Assembly (NCBI GenBank): GCA_037953745.1
Contig: JBAKBP010001413.1
Location: 150,470-214,469, forward strand
DNA from: Lithodes maja
Taxonomy: Eukaryota > Arthropoda > Malacostraca > Decapoda > Lithodidae
Length of the DNA stretch: 64,000 nucleotides
Direction: 5' to 3'
The notes under the pieces are model-generated. The model searched no databases. It saw only the letters and a list, made by a program, of their open reading frames with translations, and was not told the DNA's origin. Of the stretch, positions 33,687-45,059 are shown piece by piece. How positions within the stretch are numbered: position 1 is the first letter of the stretch; every line of letters starts with the position of its first letter. The position numbers were made by a program, and so were the translations under genes.

Positions 33687-35527
33687 TGTTACGACCGGGC
33701 ACTCGGGTACACTAGGGCTCTTACACAGGACTCGAGTATGGCTCGCTGCCACAACGGAAACACACGATCCCAACCCCAGAGTACTGCCAGCCGAACAAAA
33801 AAACGCCACTACCCTCCAGAGTTCTATCTGCTATAACGGGGTATACAAGAACTCGGTACTAGCGTTTCACACAACAGACTAATAACAAGACGGGAGTTAT
33901 CTAGTCTGGTCAACAATCAAACAAAGAAGAAAGTACTACAACACTAAAGAATAGTGTTGGCCGAAGCCGAAGTAATCCACCCTTGAACTAAGAACTTAAG
34001 AAGTCCTCCACCCTCTACTTCGGATCGGCACTATTACGTTACGTTAAACAATAGTCCTCGAGCATCAAGCAAGGAATCTTCTGATAAGTTAGATGCTTCT
34101 CGAATACTCATAAGAAGTAAGTATCGGATTTTGAACAGCAATTTAATGAATAACTCACTGGTAATTAAAGGCTTTAAATTGACATAAGAAGAATTATAAG
34201 AATAAGCAATAGGATATGGCAAACATTAAGAAGAAGTACTCCGACAATGCACTGGCAATAGCCTACTAAGATTGTGCTCGTGGGCCACTAATCTCTGAAG
34301 TAGCTAAGCGTGCCACACATGAAATCAATAGTGCTTAAACAATAATATACATAAGGAGAAGCTTCAATACTATGCTGTATCTGCTGGTCGAGCAAAGTCT
34401 AGCTGGGATATCTAAGGTTAAGAGACAATGGCTGAGCAAGCGGCTCGTAGCCTAGCGAGGTCCTTAAGACTGTGCGGCCAAATTACGGTAATTGACGGGA
34501 TGCTCTCTTGAGAGATCCAGATCACTAGTATCTGGTTCTCTCCTGGCGATCCTCTCAAAGTCAAGCAAATGAGATAGCACAGTGTTGGGTGGCACAGGCA
34601 AAAGCCCTCACTCGCAACACAGTGCTAAACTCCCACGGTACACAATCAAAAAGACCCCCTAGGCTTCCCACGTCTCCGTTGCAATTGTGCTGGTTCAACC
34701 AACCTAGCACTCATAGGAAATCACAACTCGAGGAACCCTATCCCAGTCTAGCATTACCTAAACCCGCAGAAAACAGGAACATGAATAATAGTACACAGGG
34801 AAATACATATACGAGTGCAACAAACATCAATCAATCCTATTCTAGTTAACCCTTCCAAAAATAGGCTATCTAACAGGCACTTATCTCGTGAGAACTCAAG
34901 CGATAATACTTTGGCTGACTAAATCTGCACCAAAGGGGTCATTGGTTAAAAAGGGACGAGAAGAGTAGAAGATAGGCTGTTCAGAGAGTAGAGAAAGTTC
35001 ACATCAGTCGGAAGAATATGGATAGTTGCAAGGGATATGAGAGGTCGCTTTGCCTGATGAGTTCTGAAGCATGGTGGCAAAAACCTCTCTTTTTATACTC
35101 GGCCCTCTAGCGGCATATCTCAAACTACTTAAGGACCGCCCACTGGCAATCATGACGTCATATACTCTCAATCTGGGATTGACAAAGAACTTCCCACGCG
35201 CTGAAAGGGAGGAAGGGAGGAGGGAATTAGGCCTACCCCTCGTGGCGCGCTCACTGGTCGGTGTTACATAACTCTCTCTCTCTTCGCATCATTATATATA
35301 TATAAATCCCACACACAATACTTATATCTAATGATATAAAATAGAACTCGTTGACTTAGAAGAAAACAAAATACATAATGATAATACTTATAGTACAACG
35401 GTTCACATAAACTGAGTTAGGAAACTCTACACAGACTACAGCCAAAGTTCCTGCCCTGACGATCCTAGCGAGAGTGGGGCCTGACTGGGCGTTCTGTACA
35501 GCATGCTCATACTCGACATGCGTCACA
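33687..35527 (-). repeat. 5' LTR of element A
   Basis: Same 1841-bp length as the 3' LTR. On the minus strand it starts TGTGACGC and ends CGTAACA. Short ORFs inside it are chance. Confidence 0.95.
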
Positions 35528-35899
35528 CCCTGCATTATCCCTCACTGAGACTGACCCTGTTTGTCTTCTTCCCGGCCATAGCTTCGGGAGGGAGAAATCA
35601 AGAACTTCTAAAGACATACTTTATTATTATTACTATTAATGTTAGTGGGGCTAAGTATACCTGGGTAGACTACTCGAGGGAATTCTATTAATTTATACTC
35701 TTCTTTTGGTTTCACTTACAGAAGCTAATTGCTACTTAATAATTTGTTGGCAAGAACTTTTATATATATTGTAAATAAATGTAAAGTTTTATTTCTGACT
35801 TTTCCTTTCGGTTACCTTGGGTGTTAGGTGTGAGAATCTTGTTTTTTTAATGTTACCGAGCCTTTACATCTTTGCTTCATTATATTTGCTTTTCAGGAA

Positions 35900-37840
35900 T
35901 TGCTGGCTGGGGCGTTCTGGGAAACTATTTGAATAGTGTAAGGTAGAGTCGTCTGCATAATTATGTATGGATAGGACTGTAGGTACAGTTGAGAAGATCA
36001 TTTATGAAAATTAGAAAGATAATAGGAGATAGGACAGCGCCCTGAGGAACACCATAGTTGATACTATGAATAAGTGAACGATGGCTGTCCACAACCGCAG
36101 CTATGGAAAGACCGAAAAGTAAATTAGAGACAAAGGCACAGATGGAGGGATTGAAACCGAAAGAGGGTAGTTTACAAATTAAAGATTTGTGCCAGACTCT
36201 ATCGAAGGTCTTCGATGTCTTAACGCAATAGAAAAGGTCTCACCGAAGTCCCGAAAGGAGGATGACCAAGAGTTAGTAAGATATGAAAGAAGATCACCAG
36301 TAGAGCGACCCTTCAGGAAGCCATACTGGCGATCTGAGAGTAGATTATGAGAAGAGAAATGCTTAAGAAATTTGGAAGTAAGAATAGTTTTAAAAACTTT
36401 AAAGATACAAGAAATGAGAGCAATTGGATGACAGTTGGAAGGTTGAGAGTGGTCACCCTTCTTTGGGATAGGTTAAATGAGAGCAAACTTCCAGCAAGAA
36501 GGGAAGACATTATAGGAGAGACAGAGACTAAAGAGTTTGCCTAGGCAAATGAGTCAGCACGGAAGCACAGTTTTTTAGTACAACAGGAGGAACACCATCA
36601 AGGACCGTACGCCTTCATAGTATCAAGCCCAGAGTAAAGTACATCTTTAAAAGAGATTAGGATATTTGGCATAGGTAGGAGAGAGGGGGATGAAGAGGGA
36701 GGAATAGCACGAAATCATCCAAGGTTGAGTTTCTAGCGAAAGTGTGAGCGAAGAGTTCAGCTTTGTCAGAGGAAAAAGTGATGGTTGTGCCATCAGAGTG
36801 GAAAAGGGGAGGGAAAGACAAGGAAGAAAAATTGTTGGAGAGGTTTTTGGCTAGATGACAGAAAGCTTGCGAAGCGCTAGGGTTTGATAGTTCAGTGCAT
36901 TTATTATTGATGATAGAGTGCTTGGCAAATCGAAAAACTGATTTGGCTTAATTCTGGGCAGAAAAATAGGAAGAATGAGATTTTTGAGTTTTAAGGTGTC
37001 GGTACCGTCCATATTGCGGACAGCAGTAGAACAAACGTGAGTAAACCAAGACTTTTTTGCATTAGTCTGAGAGAAAGAGTATGGAATGTATGCCTCCATG
37101 CCCGATAGGATTACCTAGGTAATGCGTTCAGCAATCTCCGAGGGTCCCTGGCCACGGAATTAAAAATCATTCCATGGGAAATCAAAGAATTACTGACTGA
37201 GACCCTCCCAGTCAGCAGCGCCAAAGTGCCACTAGCGCCGCCGGCTGGGAGGATCAGGTGAACGTACTGGAGAGATAGGACAGGTGACAGAGATAAGTTT
37301 ATGGTTGGAGGAGCCCAAAGGGGAGAAAAGATCGACAGTAAAAGAAGAAGGGTTAGAAGTTAGAAACAAGTAAAGAATGTTGGGCCGATCTCCGAAGCGA
37401 TCCCGGATACGGGTGGGTTGCTGAACTAACTGCTCTAGGTCATTTAGGATAGAAAAGACGTAGGCTTGTTCACCAGGTTGGTTAGTAGTGTGAGAGGAGA
37501 GCCATTGGCGGTGGTGAATGTTGAAATCTCCTAAGATGGAGATTTCTGAGAAAAGAAAAATGGATAGAATGTGTTCCACTTTAGAATTTAGATAGTCAAA
37601 GAATTTGGGAAAGTCGGTACAGTTAGGGGAAAGATAGACAGCACAGAAATATTTAGTATGAGAAAGATAAGGTAGTTTGAGCCATAAAGCTGAAAATTCA
37701 GAGGAGTCAAAATCGGGAACACGAGAGCAAGTGAGATTGTTGTGCACATATGCACAACATCCACCTTTGGCTTTGAGACTAGGATACAGAAAGTCGGAGG
37801 ATACAGAGAAGGAGCTGCTGGCAGTTGCTTCAGACACCTA
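35900..37840 (-). mobile_element. Jockey-like LINE with endonuclease and RT remnants
   Basis: The minus strand covers the longest copy of the jockey family in the window. Endonuclease is at 37837-37232, the inter-domain region at about 37100-36600, and RT at about 36600-35935, ending just past the YADD-like box. The 3' end is missing. Multiple frame breaks and small deletions are present. The 5' side stops next to the inverted terminal repeat beginning at about 37848. Confidence 0.85.
37232..37837 (-). pseudogene. Jockey-like apurinic-type endonuclease domain
   Basis: An open frame of about 201 codons contains GGCCAYVHNNL, an ILGDFNIHHRQWL block (the GDFN motif of APE-type endonucleases) and, near the end, the SSNHKLISV block that corresponds to the catalytic S-D/N-H motif. 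In the family this domain nicks the target DNA to prime reverse transcription. The aspartate usual before the final histidine is replaced by asparagine, and the N-terminal part is missing, so activity is unlikely. Confidence 0.75.
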
Positions 37841-37847
37841 CTGTAGG

Positions 37848-37990
37848 CCAGAATTCAGAATAGTGGTTTAAACCTCGGATTTCGGGGCAGGTTTAAACCC
37901 GGGATTGAGATTACTCGATCCTGGATCGAACACAATGGTTTATCCGTATTCAGGATTGAGATCGAGATAGAGTAATCCACGGCTTAAAAC
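37848..37990 (+). repeat. Terminal inverted repeat copy, left
   Basis: Starts GGCCAGAATTCAGAATAGTG, contains GGTTTAAACC-type palindromes and ACTCGATCC, and is an inverted copy of about 43640-43790. A TA precedes it, and one follows the right copy. Confidence 0.75.
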
Positions 37991-38289
37991 TCTGTTTAAG
38001 TCGAAGGTTTGCAACAGCCAATCACAGTGCCTTACGGAATGCATTTAACCAATAAGCACATGAATGAACCATTTTATCTATATTATATATTTAATGCCGT
38101 CACTGCCTATTTTAAAAGTGTAATACGTGAAGCATGGCCTGTGATTGGCTAAGCGAGTCAGTCAGCCTTCATTCTCGCTTACTTCTTGTGTTTATTTTTT
38201 CTTTATTTCGCTTGTGTTTACTTGATGATATATATATTTTTGTTTTGTTTTAAGAGACAATGAATGGAGGTAGGAAAAACACAGATAAA

Positions 38290-39108
38290 CTAAAAGGTCC
38301 ATGTGCCTAAAGGCATCCTCCATTCATAAAATGTTTGTAACAACTGGATTTAAACATTTGTAGATTGTAAGTTTGTGGAAAGCAATTCAAGGGAAGTGAA
38401 TTCCAAAGAGTAGTAGCTCTGGGGATAAATTAATTCTGATAAGCAGAAGTTCTGCATTGTGGAGGAGAAAGTGTAAATTCATGGGCGCTCTCACCTGCCC
38501 TAGTTCTACGGGGAAAGATGTGGAGAGGCGGCACAATTGAAGCAAGTTCCTCGGAACAATTGCTGTGAAAATATCTGTAGAATAATGCAAGGGATGCAAC
38601 GTTTCTTCGTATGGATAATGTAGGAAGGTTCTGTGTGATTGCAGGGTTATTGATTAATCTAATAGCTTTATTTTGAATTTTGTCCAACTGCCTCAATGCA
38701 ACCACTCCCACTTCCACCCCACAGAGGTGAACAGTAATCCATCGGAGAACGCACATGACTTTTATATATTACGGCCAACTGCTCGTCAGTGAAGAATTCT
38801 CGAACTCTGTACAGGAGTCACAGTTATTTAGAGGCATTCTTAGCAATGCTTCTAACATAACGTGTCCAGCTCAAGTTAGTAGTTAATGTTACACCGAGAA
38901 TGTCAATACTAGGGGAAGTGGGAATATTTACATCATTAAAAAAAATATGGGAGTCAGTGAGATTCTGTCGGTTAGAAAATTGAATGTACTTGGTTTTCTG
39001 TGCATTAAAGGAAACTAGATTCTTTTGTCCCCATTCATTATATATACCCATATACATTATTATTGTGTTTCCTGTGATATTTAATAGCTCTTTAGATTCG
39101 GATAGCAC
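38290..39108 (-). pseudogene. Second jockey/CR1-type LINE fragment, RT C-terminal region
   Basis: The minus strand 39108-38824 reads NLVSFNAQKTKYIQFSNRQN and DILGVTLTTNLSWTRYVRSI, the region after the RT catalytic box. 38756-38430 continues with LDKIQNKAIRLINNP, LSIRRNVASLALFYRYFH and a C-terminal tail. A frameshift near 38790 separates them. The residues differ clearly from the jockey family at 1-1840, so this is another subfamily. Truncated at the 5' side. Confidence 0.75.
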
Positions 39109-39109
39109 T

Positions 39110-40202
39110 GTAATTTATCAAGTAATCATTAAAATTGCTTACACAAATCTAGTTTAATGAATAAATAAGGAATAATACAGATAATAAGTAAATTATCAAG
39201 GTACTGATAAACTAGCCAATCATGAGCGTGCTACTGCTTCCACTGACTTTCACTTTTACCGACATAGGCTACGTGGATTCATGTCGCTTGTTTTATGTAA
39301 TAGCGAGCAATATAGTCATACTTACCATGGTTTTTATATATGCTCAACTCTATCATAGGGATTGTGATATATTAATAGCATGACGGGAAGCTAAAGCGGC
39401 CGAATTAAGACCAATTAATTTCGAAGTGAGAACGAAAGTGTAGGCTACGTGCCATTAACATCTGTGTTATGGGCAACTCTATTCCATCCCTTAAACCAAA
39501 CTTCTACTTTGTTACTAAATCTGCCGCATGCTCAGTGCTGTTAATACCCAGTCAAATGGACACATATATATAGTATACATAGCTCAACTGAAATACGTTG
39601 TAACCATTAACTATGGGGGCGAAAACAAGTAGCCTAACCAATGTGACTCGTTATATAAACTATGCATCATTACAACCTACTATAGCTATTAAAAAGACAA
39701 CTCATGTCTCAAATAACTCTTATCCTACTTGTTAAATGCATTTGAAAATAATGGTTCACTTGTCATTCCTTATATATTTTAAGCTATATATTTTAATTCG
39801 TACAAAGGATTAACATTGTGCATTGATACAGTAAATAATTATATTTGCTGTGCAACAAGCAATGGGCTAATAATATTGGTTCTATGGTAACCTAATACAT
39901 GTGTATCGTATCTAATAAATGTTCGCGGACATTTAAATATATTTTGTATTATTCAGCTTAGAAGAATCTCGGGTTATCAAGACTTAACTATTATCGAATT
40001 AACTACATCAGTGGTTAGGCTACGGCAGTGCTTCGTTCGTTTGGCACCTATTATATAATTATTAGTATGCTTCGACAATTTCCAACGTAATTTAAAAGCT
40101 GTTGACGTTTTTTACAATATATTGGAATCGGTTTAATGCCAGTTTGAGTTAGTTGGAAATAATAATATGATATTATATCGGCGAGTAGAAGCCTTCGATC
40201 GA
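39110..40202. other. Non-coding interval
   Basis: AT-rich unique-looking sequence between the LINE fragment and the repeats at 40203. No gene, RNA gene or terminal repeat recognised. Confidence 0.5.
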
Positions 40203-40256
40203 TCGTCTGTCAAGCCTCCCGCTGGTTTAAACCTCGGATTGACTGCCTGAGCTGCA
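40203..40256 (-). repeat. Partial copy of the terminal repeat seen at 43640-43720
   Basis: CTCCCGCTGGTTTAAACCTC and GATTGACTGCCTGAGC match the inner part of the right repeat in the same orientation, with a 13-base difference. Confidence 0.6.
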
Positions 40257-40299
40257 TTCCTACACTTGTCATTACTTATTAACCCTCCCGCATCTATAG

Positions 40300-40356
40300 G
40301 ACGCGATCGCGTCATAATGCCACCCCTCCAAGAGTGCTCATAGACGCAATCGCGTC
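40300..40356. promoter_or_regulatory. Paired CG-rich palindromes GACGC(G/A)ATCGCGTC
   Basis: A perfect 14-bp palindrome at 40300-40313 and a one-mismatch copy at 40343-40356, each followed by ATAATGCCACC. Three more copies lie at 43943-44052. Possible protein-binding sites; the function is inferred only from repetition. Confidence 0.5.
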
Positions 40357-40975
40357 ATAATGCCACCTGAAAGTTAGAAATATTCGCCAAAAATAAGTTT
40401 ATGACTCGATTTTGACTCAATTTGGACTGGTAAGTTAGGCATCAGTAAGTTACAAAAGGAAGTATCTAGCAACCCCATAGCGTCCCTCTCTGAGGAGCGC
40501 GGGCCTCTGTAAAGTCAGTAGTTTCCAGGCCCCCAGACTGTGAGGCAGGGTCCCGGCCCTTTAAATTCTGGGCTCCCTCCCTCTGGCCCACCATGCCTAG
40601 CTATAGGCAGGCAATTATGGATTATTTCATCTACCCAGTGAAAGTGTTTAGTGAATAATTCGAACTATATATGTATATAAGATGTTACTTGTGACTTTTG
40701 GTGTCTGAGGGGAGTGAATCTTGGTTAACCCCTTGAGTATTGATGCAGTTTTGTCTAGGTATCATTGATGACTTTACACTATTTTTTGCTTGAAAGACAA
40801 ATATATTTATCAATAAATACTGCCTACGAAATAAATACATTATAATCACGAAGATGTCACAGGAATGCTTACAGGAAGTATGGTAAGTACTCTATGGAAT
40901 TTTAGTTATATTACAGTATATTATTATAATTATATATACCGGTATATATTATATATAGCCTATATATAGTATATA

Positions 40976-41403
40976 ACAGCCCCAAGGTCCCGAGCAAGCC
41001 CAAGGCCCATAATCGAGTATTTTTATTATTATTATATTATGTATTTGATTTAAATATTTATATATTTGATTTATTAGTTTTTATTTATTTAATTTTATTT
41101 TATTTCATTTTATTTATGTTTATTTTATTTATTTTATATATATATACCGTATATATTTGTTTTGTTATTCCTGTTCCCCAGGGTGTCTAGCAGATCAGCC
41201 CCAAGGTCCTGAGCAAGCCCAAGGCCCATAATCGAGGATTTATATTATTATTATATTTTTTATTTTATTTATTTTATTTATATATACAGTATATATACGG
41301 TATATATATATATATATATCTATATATATATATATATATATATATCTATATATATATATATATATATATATCTATATATATATATATCTATATATATATA
41401 TAT

Positions 41404-41440
<37 letters not shown>

Positions 41441-41837
41441 ATATATTATATATATCTATACCCGGTATATATATATATATATTTTTTTTTTTTTATTCCT
41501 GTTCCCCAGGGTGTCTAGCGGATCAGCCCCAAGGTCCCGAGCAAGCCCAAGGCCCATAATCGAGTATTTATATTATTAATATATTTTCTATTTTATTTAA
41601 ATATTTATATATTTGATTTATTAGTATTTATTTTATTTTATTTTATTTATTTCATTTTATTTATGTTTATTTTATTTGTTATATATATATACCGTATATA
41701 TTTGTTTTGTTATTCCTGTTCCCCAGGGTGTCTAGCAGATCAGCCCCAAGGTCCTGAGCAAGCCCAAGGCCCATAATCGAATATTTATATTATTATTATA
41801 TCTTTTATTTTATTTATTTTATTTATATATACAGTAT

Positions 41838-41869
<32 letters not shown>

Positions 41870-42106
41870 CCCGGTATATAATATATATATATATTTTTTT
41901 TTTTATTCCTGTTCCCCAGGGTGTCTAGCGGATCAGCCCCAAGGTCCCGAGCAAGCCCAAGGCCCATAATCGAGTATTTATATTATTATTATATTTTTTT
42001 ATTTTATTTATATATTTATTTATTTGATTTGATTTATTTCATTTTATTTATATTTTTATTTCATTTATTTTATTTATATATATATACAGTATATATATAT
42101 ATATAT

Positions 42107-42138
<32 letters not shown>

Positions 42139-42146
42139 ATATACCG

Positions 42147-42160
<14 letters not shown>
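40976..42160 (+). repeat. Higher-order tandem repeat with CCCAAGGCCCATAATCGA motif
   Basis: A conserved block (CAGCCCCAAGGTCC, GAGCAAGCCCAAGGCCCATA) begins near 40976, 41197, 41525, 41741 and 41935. Two versions alternate (GGTCCCGAG...CGAGTATTT and GGTCCTGAG...CGAGGATTT or CGAATATTT), so the basic repeat is a dimer. Between the blocks lie long ATTTTATTT and TA runs of variable length. Confidence 0.85.
41300..41480. repeat. (TA)n-rich microsatellite
   Basis: TA runs broken by occasional C. Similar runs occur at 41836-41890 and 42077-42195. Confidence 0.9.
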
Positions 42161-42200
<40 letters not shown>

Positions 42201-42283
42201 TTATATATTTATATAAATGTTGTACATTGTGGCAAAGATATACAACTGTATAAACATTCTCATATATTTACATAACATTAACA

Positions 42284-43049
42284 ATGCATGGAAACAATTG
42301 CGCATAGCTCGCGAACCAATAACGTTATATTATTTTTGTTTTCACCATTAGAAAGAGCATAATTTTCCGATGACGGTGATATAAACAGTTATATACGTAT
42401 CCGAGCAAATAAACCAATGCCGAGGTGGGGAACAGCTCGGAACCCGGCTAGCATTGGCGGAAAAGAGACGGGTGAAGCGTAAATATTCGCATTTTGGCTC
42501 TTCATTTCAAATATTCATAGCGCAAAAAGTATTTGTCCTAGGAACTTCTAGTTTATTTTATAATCATCAGCATTATTTTCCGTATCCATACAGCTTAAAT
42601 TTAAAACCATACACTTCGTAGCAACGAAATAAATCGAAAATGTTATAAACCATATATTATTATTTTTTTTTTTCGGTCACTGCATGGAAACAATTGCGCA
42701 TAGCTCGCGAACCAATTACGCTATATTATTTTTGTTTTCACCATTGGAAAGAGCACAATTTTTCGATTCTGGTGATCTATACAGTTATATACGTATCCGA
42801 GCAAATAACGCAACCACGAGGTGGGGAACAGCTCGGAACCCGGCTAGCATCGCCGGAACAGAGATGGGTGAAGCATAAATATTTGCATTTTGGCTCTTCA
42901 ATTCAAATATTCATAGCGCAAAAAGTATTTGCCCTAGGAACTTCTAGTTTGTTTTATACTCATCAGCATTATTTGCCGTATTCATATAGCCTAAATTAAA
43001 AACCATACACTTCGTAGCAACGAAATAAATCGAAAATGTTATAAACCAT
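42284..43049 (+). repeat. ~375-bp tandem duplication
   Basis: 42284-42657 and 42683-43049 are diverged copies (shared TGGAAACAATTGCGCATAGC, GAGGTGGGGAACAGCTCGGA, GTAGCAACGAAATAAATCG). Each ends at a T- or A-rich run and GGTCACTGC. A third, much decayed copy may start at 43080. Confidence 0.9.
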
Positions 43050-43639
43050 ATCAATAAAAAAAAAAAAAAAAAAAAAATTGGTCACTGCTTGAGAACTATT
43101 GAAGATAAACAATGTCTGTTTTCAGATTTGGAAAGAGGAGAAAAAATACTATTATATGAGCAAAAAAAAAATATGGTCATCACTCACAATTTAGAGCTAG
43201 GATGGTGTGAAGACAATTGCATGGGAAATAATTTTATTCCGGACTCATTTACACTTTCATATTTCGATTTATTTATTTATTTTTATTTTTTTATCATGTA
43301 CTATAAATATTCCTCTTTCCATTGACATATGATACATCACAATAAACAGCATTCTGGTGGATGAAAATACAGAAAAACACAAGGCTTCGAAAACTCGCCC
43401 AGCCTGATATTTCATGGCAAATTAGAGAAGGCCTTACCATAAGTTAGATAATTAAGTTGCTGGGTGCGAGAGGGTTAATATAATCCTTGCTAAGAATGCC
43501 TCCAAACACTCTGCAAATAATCAGTGCCAGTGTTTGTTATTTTACATTATGGGTTCCTTATGGATTAGTGTAAGCAATCATGAGTAATTTAAGGTTTTTA
43601 TAACTTCGATCTAGAGTCAAACCTACCCTCCCGCAGGTT

Positions 43640-43790
43640 TTAACCTCGGATCGAGTAATCCGCGGATTGACTGGATAAGCGGCTCAGGATTTCATTCTGA
43701 ATACCGATAGTCCTGGATGAGTTTCAATCTCGGGTTTAAACCAGCGAGGAGGTTTAAACCACTATTCTGAATTCAGGCCCTAAAGAATAA
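43640..43790 (-). repeat. Terminal inverted repeat copy, right
   Basis: Ends TGGTTTAAACC...CACTATTCTGAATTCAGGCCC, the inverted counterpart of 37848-37990. TA follows directly. If the pair bounds one DNA transposon, it spans about 5.9 kb and includes the nested elements between. Confidence 0.7.
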
Positions 43791-43924
43791 GGGTTCAAAT
43801 GATTCATTTGAGTAGTAGGCCATTTCCTGTAAATGGTGTTCAAATCTGGTTCATAATATTATTTTCATTAGTTAGTTATTCATAATCTATATTAGTTTTT
43901 TTCAATATGCAAGGCGAACATTAA

Positions 43925-44182
43925 CCCTGTCGCGCACGTATGGACGCGATCGCGTCCTGAGCTACTTTTGCCCTGGCGCAGATGTGGACGCGATCGCGTC
44001 CTTGAGCCCTGCACAAAATTAGGTAAAACCACACAAAAGACGTGATCGCGTCCATTTAGGACTAGATATATCTGGCAAAAATATATAGCTGGGTGAACGG
44101 GAACAATGAAAAACCGTTAGCAGTCCCAGACAGTGTGTCGCCTGTCCATGGGAACTTTAAAAATTACTCAGACCTGAGAGGG
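43925..44182. mobile_element. piggyBac-like MITE inside the LTR (tentative)
   Basis: Left end TTAA then CCCTGTCGCGCACG; right end GAGAGGG then TAAA, a possible one-base change of TTAA. It shares with the element at 40283 the sequence order CCCT-CGC, TATGG and GACGCGATCGCGTC. Alternatively the palindromes are part of the LTR U3 region. Confidence 0.4.
43943..44052. promoter_or_regulatory. Three CG-rich palindromes upstream of a TATA box
   Basis: GACGCGATCGCGTC at 43943-43956 and 43987-44000, and GACGTGATCGCGTC at 44039-44052, all about 150-260 bp upstream of the TATAAATA at 44200. Repetition and position suggest enhancer-like binding sites, but this is inference. Confidence 0.45.
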
Positions 44183-44587
44183 TAAATAATAGAACAGGGT
44201 ATAAATAGAGCCATATCGCCGTGGTCGTGGGCTGATGGCCTTCCCAATAAAAACAATAGCCAGACAGACTACTGATAGACACAGAGCTATTAAGACTTCA
44301 TGGATACTCTTACATCAAACCAACTTTGAAGAAACTTTGTAAAGATACTTGAAGAATTTTGTGAAGAAGCTTTGTGAAATTCCAAGATTGGTGACGATTG
44401 TCTTAAGAACTATTGGAGATGGACTGTTGTGCTATATTGCAGTTTTAAGTGAAACTCTATGTTCATTCCTCAATTGCTGTAAATACTCTAAATACAACTT
44501 AGTTAAGGATAATATATTGTATATATGTTAAGTGAATTGTTTTACTCAATCCGTACCTTCAACATATGAACGTCCGTGTAACATTTA

Positions 44588-44604
44588 TGGTGCCCAGACC
44601 CGGA
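44588..44604 (+). promoter_or_regulatory. Primer binding site of element C
   Basis: TGGTGCCCAGACCCGGA four bases after the LTR end. The TGG start is required for pairing with a tRNA CCA end. The tRNA identity was not determined. Confidence 0.65.
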
Positions 44605-44689
44605 ATGTTTTTGTGGTATGTGCATTGAGTGACTTAGCCATTTTACAGTTATAAATGAAAACATTATAGCTGAATATGCATTGTTGTAA

Positions 44690-44980
44690 AAACTGCTTCA
44701 GGTTGGAAGAGAACTTGGATATGCCAGTGATGAACTTAGAGATTTTGTGTCCAAACAACAGACTATTCAGCGAGAAGAGAGAGTGAAAGAAAGGGAAAAA
44801 GAAATAGAAGAAAAGGAACAACAAAGGAAACAAGAAGCAGATGAAAAGGAACAACAAAGGAAACATGAAGCAGAAGAAAGAGAAAAGCAAAGGATACATA
44901 AATTGGAGGTGCTCAGATTATCGCATTCCAGTGTGTTCACTCACTTGTTCGTCAAGGGGAATCCACGCAATGCGAGCTAA
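44690..44980 (+). pseudogene. Element C gag, N-terminal fragment
   Basis: The plus strand reads GRELGYASDELRDFVSKQQ followed by a long charged coiled coil (EREKEIEEKEQQRKQEADEK and a near-repeat) and then KLEVLRLSHSS. An N-terminal helical domain followed by a Glu/Lys/Gln coiled coil is also the layout of gag in elements A and B. A true start codon was not found (the open segment would begin with GTG at 44747). It stops at 44980; capsid, zinc knuckle and protease are missing. Confidence 0.65.
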
Positions 44981-45059
44981 GCTCATTATTATCGTGCTTG
45001 CTTAACTGGGAATGTATTGCGTGACATGCATGTTAAGTGTTTTATGTAGGAAGAGAATC

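Larger units (their letters stand above)
27425..35527 (-). mobile_element. Gypsy-type LTR retrotransposon A (Gmr1-like order), complete ends, defective interior
   Basis: Two 1841-bp direct repeats (27425-29265 and 33687-35527), in which no difference was seen by eye, bound a 4421-bp interior read on the minus strand. CCCT target duplications lie at 27421-27424 and 35528-35531. A primer binding site follows the 5' LTR (33667-33684) and a polypurine tract GGGGGAGG precedes the 3' LTR (29266-29273, reverse strand). Domain order is gag, zinc knuckle, protease, integrase C-terminal remnant, RT remnant, RNase H remnant. The gag has three frame breaks and pol lacks most of integrase and RT, so the copy must have been mobilised in trans despite its recent insertion. 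Confidence 0.92.
40283..43474. mobile_element. piggyBac-like non-autonomous element with TTAA target duplication
   Basis: The ends CCCTCCCGCA (40283-40292) and, reversed, CCCTCTCGCA (43465-43474) match in 9 of 10 bases and are flanked by TTAA at 40279-40282 and 43475-43478, the invariant target of piggyBac elements. Near the left end is the palindrome GACGCGATCGCGTC. No transposase was found. The 3.2-kb interior is filled by tandem repeats (40976-42160 and 42284-43049) and AT microsatellites. The short inverted repeat keeps confidence moderate. Confidence 0.5.
43800..44583 (+). repeat. 5' LTR of element C, 5'-truncated
   Basis: Homologous to 55680-55745 at its left end and, inverted, to 63115-63440 at its right end (shared CATATGAACGTC, GAAACTTTGTGAAG, AAGACAATCG as complements). 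Ends GTGTAACA. A TATAAATA box is at 44200-44207 and AATAAA at 44246-44251, suitable for LTR transcription start and polyadenylation. It is interrupted by a TTAA-flanked insertion (43925-44182). Confidence 0.7.

Noticed and set aside
41921..42253. Plus-strand ORF rich in Ile/Tyr
   Set aside because: Low-complexity translation of TA microsatellites.
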